A stretch of DNA of 64,000 nt from an uncultured Vampirovibrio sp. (GTDB lineage Bacteria; Cyanobacteriota; Vampirovibrionia; Gastranaerophilales; Gastranaerophilaceae), in the NCBI GenBank assembly GCA_910577515.1, contig CAJTLW010000004.1, positions 186,001 to 250,000 on the forward strand, written 5' to 3'. Below are positions 60,187 to 64,000 of the stretch, piece by piece. The stretch's first letter is position 1; every line of letters starts with the position of its first letter. The translations under genes and the position numbers were made by a program. The notes under the pieces were generated by a model that was given only the letters and a program-made list of their open reading frames with translations, was not told the DNA's origin and ran no database searches.

Positions 60187-60663
60187 TTATTTTGCCCTCT
60201 TTTTTATTTCTTCAAAAATGATATAGAAAAGAAGAAGAATAACAGATGTTGTGATTAAAATATCAAAGAAATTAAACACCGCAAAATCAATAAAGTTTAG
60301 TTTTATAAAATCAATTACATAGCCATTTTCAAGCCTTTCAACAAGGTTTCCCAAAACTCCCGCAGTAAGCGAGATGAGAGCAAGTATTTTAAATTTTTGG
60401 CTGAATTCAAGCCTTTTATAGGCATAAATCAAAAGGAATATAACAACGAAAATTCCAAATATTATAAGAAAATTTGTTTTATCATGAAATATACTGAATG
60501 CCCCGCCTGTATTTTTCATATAGACAAAGGAAAATAAAGGATTATTTGCGCTCAAAAACTGCATATCAGGCTTTATACATAAATCTCTGACTGAAATACC
60601 AAACTGCCATAATACTATGCTTGTTAAAATATATAAAATAAAGGCTTTTTTATCCAAAGGCAT
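60187..60663 (-). CDS. lspA: Lipoprotein signal peptidase II
   Basis: Membrane aspartyl protease that removes signal peptides from lipoproteins. The 158 residues have four helices and the conserved segments NTGGAFSIF near 52, GNLVERLENGYVIDF near 108 (first catalytic Asp in VIDF) and FAVFNFFDILI near 131 (second Asp). The canonical GNLIDRL is GNLVERL here, a mild change. It follows the exported protein gene with a one-base overlap. Confidence 0.93.
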   Translation of the reverse strand: MPLDKKAFILYILTSIVLWQFGISVRDLCIKPDMQFLSANNPLFSFVYMKNTGGAFSIFHDKTNFLIIFGIFVVIFLLIYAYKRLEFSQKFKILALISLTAGVLGNLVERLENGYVIDFIKLNFIDFAVFNFFDILITTSVILLLFYIIFEEIKKRAK

Positions 60664-61622
60664 TACAGCTCTTCTTTCTTTAATATTTTATCAACATATT
60701 CTCTGTCAAAGGCATTTTTTGCAGCATAAACATTAACACGTTTCATAAGAAATGCTATGCCTGACATTTCATAATTTATTGCAGTTTTTTCTTCATTTAG
60801 TGAAATTTCCGTTATGCCAACAGAAGCTAAAGAATATTCATTTATACCGTTTTTATTGGCCTGAACGATGCGCTCCAGCATACCTGTAGTAGGTACCTTT
60901 CTAAAGCTCTCAAGCGGGGTTTTTGGTGGATATTTAATTTCTTCTCTGCTTAATGAAGCTAAAAGAATTGAATCTTTTGGTTTTTCTTTAATATTTAAAC
61001 TTATACAATATTCTTCACCCTCTTTTGCAACAAGAGGGGAAACTATATCCATCTTTATATCCTGTGCTAATCCGTATTTTATGGATGTTGATTCTGAAAT
61101 TATATTATCAGCATAAATTTGCCATCTTCCCCCTGTTTTTTTAAGGTAAATAACGTAATTACAAACGCTTTCCATTATACCTTCAATTTTTTTATCAGTT
61201 ACAGGTTTGTTGTTTACAATGGCCTGAGTTAAAGCTTGTTTTTTTGAAATTGAAGTATCTGTTAGTTCAACAGATGCCCAATTGTTCATTACATTAATTG
61301 ATTTAATTTTGCTTTTATATTGTATATCAGGATATGTTTTAAATGTTTCTTTTATAGCTGCAACAAAAGCATCTAGGTCGAAACCGTCATAGCTTTGATA
61401 TTCTTTAGAATAAAATTCTTTTATTTTATCAGCATCGTGGGAATTGGAGTATTTGTTTAAATTACTTAAAAGACTTCTTATTTGTGCTTTGTCGCTCTTA
61501 TGCTGGTTAAAAATATTATTAACAGAATATGTTTCAAAAATATCGTTATTTTGTGAAGTATTTGCCGAAACATTTATTTGTGTGAGTAAAATCAGGGCAA
61601 AAATTATAAAAAAATTCTTCAT
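60663..61622 (-). CDS. Exported protein with NTF2-like domain
   Basis: A cleavable Sec signal (MKNFFIIFALILLTQINVSA) precedes about 300 residues. Residues 48-165 (IRSLLSNLNKYSNSHDADKIKEFYSKEY...YKSKIKSINVMNNWASVEL) resemble an NTF2/SnoaL-like ligand or scaffold domain. The C-terminal half contains a beta-rich part with AAKNAFDREYVDKILKKEEL at the end. No lipobox. It is cotranscribed with lspA; its substrate or role is unknown. Confidence 0.75.
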   Translation of the reverse strand: MKNFFIIFALILLTQINVSANTSQNNDIFETYSVNNIFNQHKSDKAQIRSLLSNLNKYSNSHDADKIKEFYSKEYQSYDGFDLDAFVAAIKETFKTYPDIQYKSKIKSINVMNNWASVELTDTSISKKQALTQAIVNNKPVTDKKIEGIMESVCNYVIYLKKTGGRWQIYADNIISESTSIKYGLAQDIKMDIVSPLVAKEGEEYCISLNIKEKPKDSILLASLSREEIKYPPKTPLESFRKVPTTGMLERIVQANKNGINEYSLASVGITEISLNEEKTAINYEMSGIAFLMKRVNVYAAKNAFDREYVDKILKKEEL

Positions 61623-61654
61623 TATCTCTTCTTTTCCTCTTTTTTATTATTTTA

Positions 61655-62233
61655 TCATCTTTGGCGAAAAATCATATAGTATTTTTGTTCACCATAATAT
61701 AAGATTACCTGATAAAATTCTCCTTCAATGTCATTTACATCAATATAAGCTTTAGGAGCAGGCATTCTTTGGGTTTTTTTGGGGAAAAGTCTTCCTATGA
61801 AATCTGATGCGCCTTTTATTCTTTTTTCCCAGAAGCCTTTCTTTTTTTCGGGAATATACTGGTCATAGAAAAGCGGGTTAACTAAATCTGTTTCATAGAC
61901 AGGGATTAAATATTTTACTCTTCCCTGTTCTTTAAATAATACATACGTTTTTCCGTCTTTTTTTCTTGGGGTTAAAATGTAATATCCGGGTTTAATTTCT
62001 GTGCCTTTAAAAATAAAAGGCACCCCAACCCTGAATAAAGGATATGGAGAATACATATATTTTGTATAGTCTTCAGCTTGATAGGGGTCAATTCCAAAAA
62101 TATATTCAAAATCTGCAGGTTCAAGTTTTTCATAAATTTCAGCATAAGTTTCTTTTTCAGCTGAAAAAGCAGGTGTTTGCAGAAAAAAAACGCCAATTAT
62201 AAGTAATATTAATATTTTAAAAATATTTTTCAT
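61655..62233 (-). CDS. Exported protein of unknown function (192 residues)
   Basis: The N-terminal Sec signal ends near TPAFSA. The mature part is beta-rich and aromatic (YGEQKYYMIFRQR at the C terminus). It has recurring phrases such as GTEIKPGYYILTPRKKDGKTYVLFKEQGRVKYLIPVYE, compatible with a small periplasmic or surface barrel. No family recognised. It follows the CheW gene by 48 bp and precedes the NTF2-like gene by 32 bp. Confidence 0.7.
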   Translation of the reverse strand: MKNIFKILILLIIGVFFLQTPAFSAEKETYAEIYEKLEPADFEYIFGIDPYQAEDYTKYMYSPYPLFRVGVPFIFKGTEIKPGYYILTPRKKDGKTYVLFKEQGRVKYLIPVYETDLVNPLFYDQYIPEKKKGFWEKRIKGASDFIGRLFPKKTQRMPAPKAYIDVNDIEGEFYQVILYYGEQKYYMIFRQR

Positions 62234-62281
62234 AATAATTTTTTAATGCCGGCTTTTTAAAAATCAATTTTTAAGTTTGTT

Positions 62282-63325
62282 TTATCCGACATACAATTTT
62301 TCGTTGCCTAAAATTTCAACAATGTTTAAAACAAGATAGAGTTTATCGTCTTTAACATATTCTATAATTTCGTTTCTAATGTCCTGTTTTGTGTTTTTAC
62401 CTTTAGATTTATTATTGAAAAGTTCATTTGACTGAATATTCATTGTGTTTGAGATTTCATCAACAATAAAGCCTATTTTAAAATCTTTGGATTGAATTGC
62501 AATAATTGTAGATTTATCGGTCATGTTTGAAAATTCATTATCAAAATATTTTCTTAAATCAATAATTGTAATGTAATCGCCCTTTATGCTGATTAAGCCC
62601 TTAATGAAATCGGGGGTGCAGGGTATTTTTATAATATTTGTTTCAAGATATTTATAAAACCCCCCGACATAATCTATTTCAAGGCAATAAGTATTATTAC
62701 CTATTATAAAGCTGATGTAAACATCTTTATTTTGAAGTCCTTTGTAAGGTGCATTTCGGGTTTTTTCGATTAACTGCATCTTTCTTTGGTGAAGGATTTC
62801 TTTTGATTTAATATCCCTTGGCAAGAGTCTTGATGCTTTTTCACTGAAGCTTACATTTTCTTCCTGAGCGTTTTTAAGCCAATCTTCAAGTAAATCAATA
62901 TTTATTACAACCGTGCTTGTGCCGTTGTTTAAATATATTCCTTTTGTAAAACAGTTTTCTGTTGAATACGGCGGAGGAGCAATTATTGATGTATCAATTT
63001 TTTTAATATCTGAAATATAATCAACAATTATTCCGTAAACATTTTCTTTTCCCTGCATAATAAGAATATGCGTGCTTGCATCATATTCTTTAGGTTCAAT
63101 TTTTAAAACCGACCTTAAATCTACAATATGTATAACTTTGCCTTTATATTCAAGAATTCCTGCGACAAAATAAGGCATTTTTTCAGGATATTCAAGCTCA
63201 ACAAGTTTTATAATTTCAAGAACATGTAAAGCAGGGAAGGCATAAGATGAGCTTCCTATTTTTACAAAAATAAATATATCATTTTCCTGAATGTTATCCG
63301 TTACTGTGATTTCATTCATTTTCAA
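62282..63325 (-). CDS. Tandem CheW-domain protein
   Basis: Two CheW domains in one 347-residue protein. The first (about 14-145) reads IFVKIGSSSYAFPALHVLEIIK and VIHIVDLRSVLKI. The second (about 200-335) reads ISFIIGNNTYCLEIDYVGGF and YITIIDLRKYF. CheW couples receptors to CheA kinase. Two tandem domains suggest a scaffold linking arrays rather than a simple adaptor. The ATG overlaps the GGDEF gene's stop region, giving a translationally coupled pair that joins chemosensory and c-di-GMP signalling. A start two codons later is also possible. Confidence 0.92.
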   Translation of the reverse strand: MKMNEITVTDNIQENDIFIFVKIGSSSYAFPALHVLEIIKLVELEYPEKMPYFVAGILEYKGKVIHIVDLRSVLKIEPKEYDASTHILIMQGKENVYGIIVDYISDIKKIDTSIIAPPPYSTENCFTKGIYLNNGTSTVVINIDLLEDWLKNAQEENVSFSEKASRLLPRDIKSKEILHQRKMQLIEKTRNAPYKGLQNKDVYISFIIGNNTYCLEIDYVGGFYKYLETNIIKIPCTPDFIKGLISIKGDYITIIDLRKYFDNEFSNMTDKSTIIAIQSKDFKIGFIVDEISNTMNIQSNELFNNKSKGKNTKQDIRNEIIEYVKDDKLYLVLNIVEILGNEKLYVG

Positions 63326-64000
63326 TTACAACCTTGTTTTTTCCTGTCTTTTTAGCTTTGTATAAAGCTGCGTCGGCTCTTTCGATTAAATCAGATGGGA
63401 AGCGCATATCTTTTGCATAGGTTGTGGCACCCACACTTATTGTAACCTGTATTTGCTGGTTATTGTGTATAAATTGTTTATTTTCTATATTTTTCCTAAT
63501 TCTTTCCAGCGGCATAATAACGTTTTGGATACAGGTTTCAGGCATTAAAATGCAAATTTCTTCTCCGCCGTATCTATATACAAAGTCGGTTTTTCTTAAA
63601 GTGTCTATAAATATTTTTGATACTTCGCGAAGCACATAATCTCCTGCCTGATGCCCGTATGTATCATTTATCATTTTAAAGTTGTCAATATCTGCCATAG
63701 CAACTGATATTATTGTACCGTATCTTTTGGCTCTTTCAAATTCCTGAATAATCACACTGTCAAGGTGACGTCTTGTATATAGTTTTGTTAATTCATCAGT
63801 TATTGAAAGGTAACAGGTTTTAACGTATAAGAATTTTAACCTTAAATATAAATCAAGTTCAGATTTTGCTGTAGGCATAAACTTAAGCTTGTTCCATTCA
63901 ACATTTTGGGTAGAATAGAAACAAACTTTACCTATAAGGTTATTTTCATAATAGAAGTCAAATTCTTTTCTGGATTGAAATTCATCGGCACTTTCTACTA
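63312..64000 (-). CDS. Diguanylate cyclase, C-terminal part (runs off right edge)
   Basis: The frame stays open through base 64000; an internal ATG at 63878 is not the true start, since codons upstream encode KLKFMPTAKSELD and a GAF-like segment (NNLIGKVCFYS). The GGDEF domain begins at DELTKLYTRRHLDS, has the catalytic loop YRYGGEEI and an I-site RKTD five residues before it, and ends in the RADAALYKAKKTGKNKVV motif. An active, feedback-controlled enzyme is expected, with an N-terminal sensory region beyond the window. Confidence 0.93.
   Translation of the reverse strand, partial: VESADEFQSRKEFDFYYENNLIGKVCFYSTQNVEWNKLKFMPTAKSELDLYLRLKFLYVKTCYLSITDELTKLYTRRHLDSVIIQEFERAKRYGTIISVAMADIDNFKMINDTYGHQAGDYVLREVSKIFIDTLRKTDFVYRYGGEEICILMPETCIQNVIMPLERIRKNIENKQFIHNNQQIQVTISVGATTYAKDMRFPSDLIERADAALYKAKKTGKNKVVIENE

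Noticed and set aside
1..64000. CRISPR arrays, tRNA or rRNA genes, insertion sequences, prophage genes.
   Set aside because: No regularly spaced direct repeats, no cloverleaf with a conserved T-arm, no transposase or phage structural proteins seen on either strand.

Overview
The window is a densely packed, AT-rich bacterial chromosome segment that uses the standard code. Core genes (ftsZ, gyrB, fusA, typA, glyA, lysS, metG, glnA) are intact and typical. I see no rRNA, tRNA, insertion sequence, prophage or CRISPR array. Several features suggest an uncultured relative of Cyanobacteria, most likely a gut Vampirovibrionia/Melainabacteria member such as Gastranaerophilales. These are prepilin-like proteins with long glycine tracts, a SigF-like sigma factor next to a prepilin peptidase, a GTA-N8-TAC (NtcA-like) box before glnA, LspA, and many unrecognised small proteins. 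The taxonomic call is inference.

Layout. 1-2.4 kb: pyrF-ald-proB operon (minus; proB runs off the left edge). 2.6-4.2 kb: two unrecognised proteins. 4.3-13.8 kb: a nine-member pyrimidine cluster, leader-pyrK-pyrD-pyrE-pyrB-pyrC-pyrF-carA-carB, encoding every enzyme from glutamine and bicarbonate to UMP and ending in a strong terminator. 13.8-14.75 kb: a divergent small-protein/XRE pair and a compact locus with the architecture of a type I toxin-antitoxin system. 14.7-24 kb: tagO/wecA-like gene, glyA, typA-rimM-trmD, a broken prepilin gene, fusA. 24-27.5 kb: sigma factor plus prepilin peptidase, and divergent from them a tandem pair of small genes carrying sigma-28-like promoters. 27.6-32.5 kb: XRE gene, metG, a pyrimidine-nucleoside phosphorylase, rlmH, a DAACS symporter. 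32.7-36.9 kb: TPR-TPR-GGDEF operon. 36.9-41.6 kb: CheR-like pseudogene, cysK, a possible Cys-His-Asp effector-like enzyme, an unusual alpha-glucan phosphorylase. 41.6-45 kb: ribbon-helix-helix regulator and a 986-residue glycine-rich prepilin-like protein. 45-50.4 kb: lysS, GNAT, xerC/D, two membrane paralogues, ftsZ. 50.7-58.8 kb: glnA, gyrB, a second DAACS symporter, trkA-trkH. 58.9-64 kb: a 107-bp inverted-repeat element, rluD-like and lspA genes, exported proteins, tandem CheW, and a GGDEF gene running off the right edge.

Main themes. (1) Nucleotide metabolism: a complete UMP operon behind a leader with an intrinsic terminator, plus a second pyrF elsewhere and a nucleoside phosphorylase for salvage. 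(2) Surface and signalling: prepilin peptidase, a SigF-like sigma factor, prepilin-like genes, two diguanylate cyclases and CheW/CheR-like proteins. At least three sigma-28-type promoters (3131-3158, 26509-26535, 32642-32668) may form a small regulon of the sigma factor encoded here.

Strongest candidates for something undescribed: (a) the 14476-14747 locus, where two convergent promoters flank a 21-residue hydrophobic ORF and the antisense RNA is predicted to pair with both ends of the toxin-like mRNA; (b) a shared 3'-UTR element (20214-20268 and 44936-44993) after both prepilin-like genes, with an invariant 22-nt box and a compensatory-changed hairpin; (c) an alpha-glucan phosphorylase whose PLP-anchoring lysine position is serine; (d) the 38849-39637 protein with a possible C107-H155-D173 triad.
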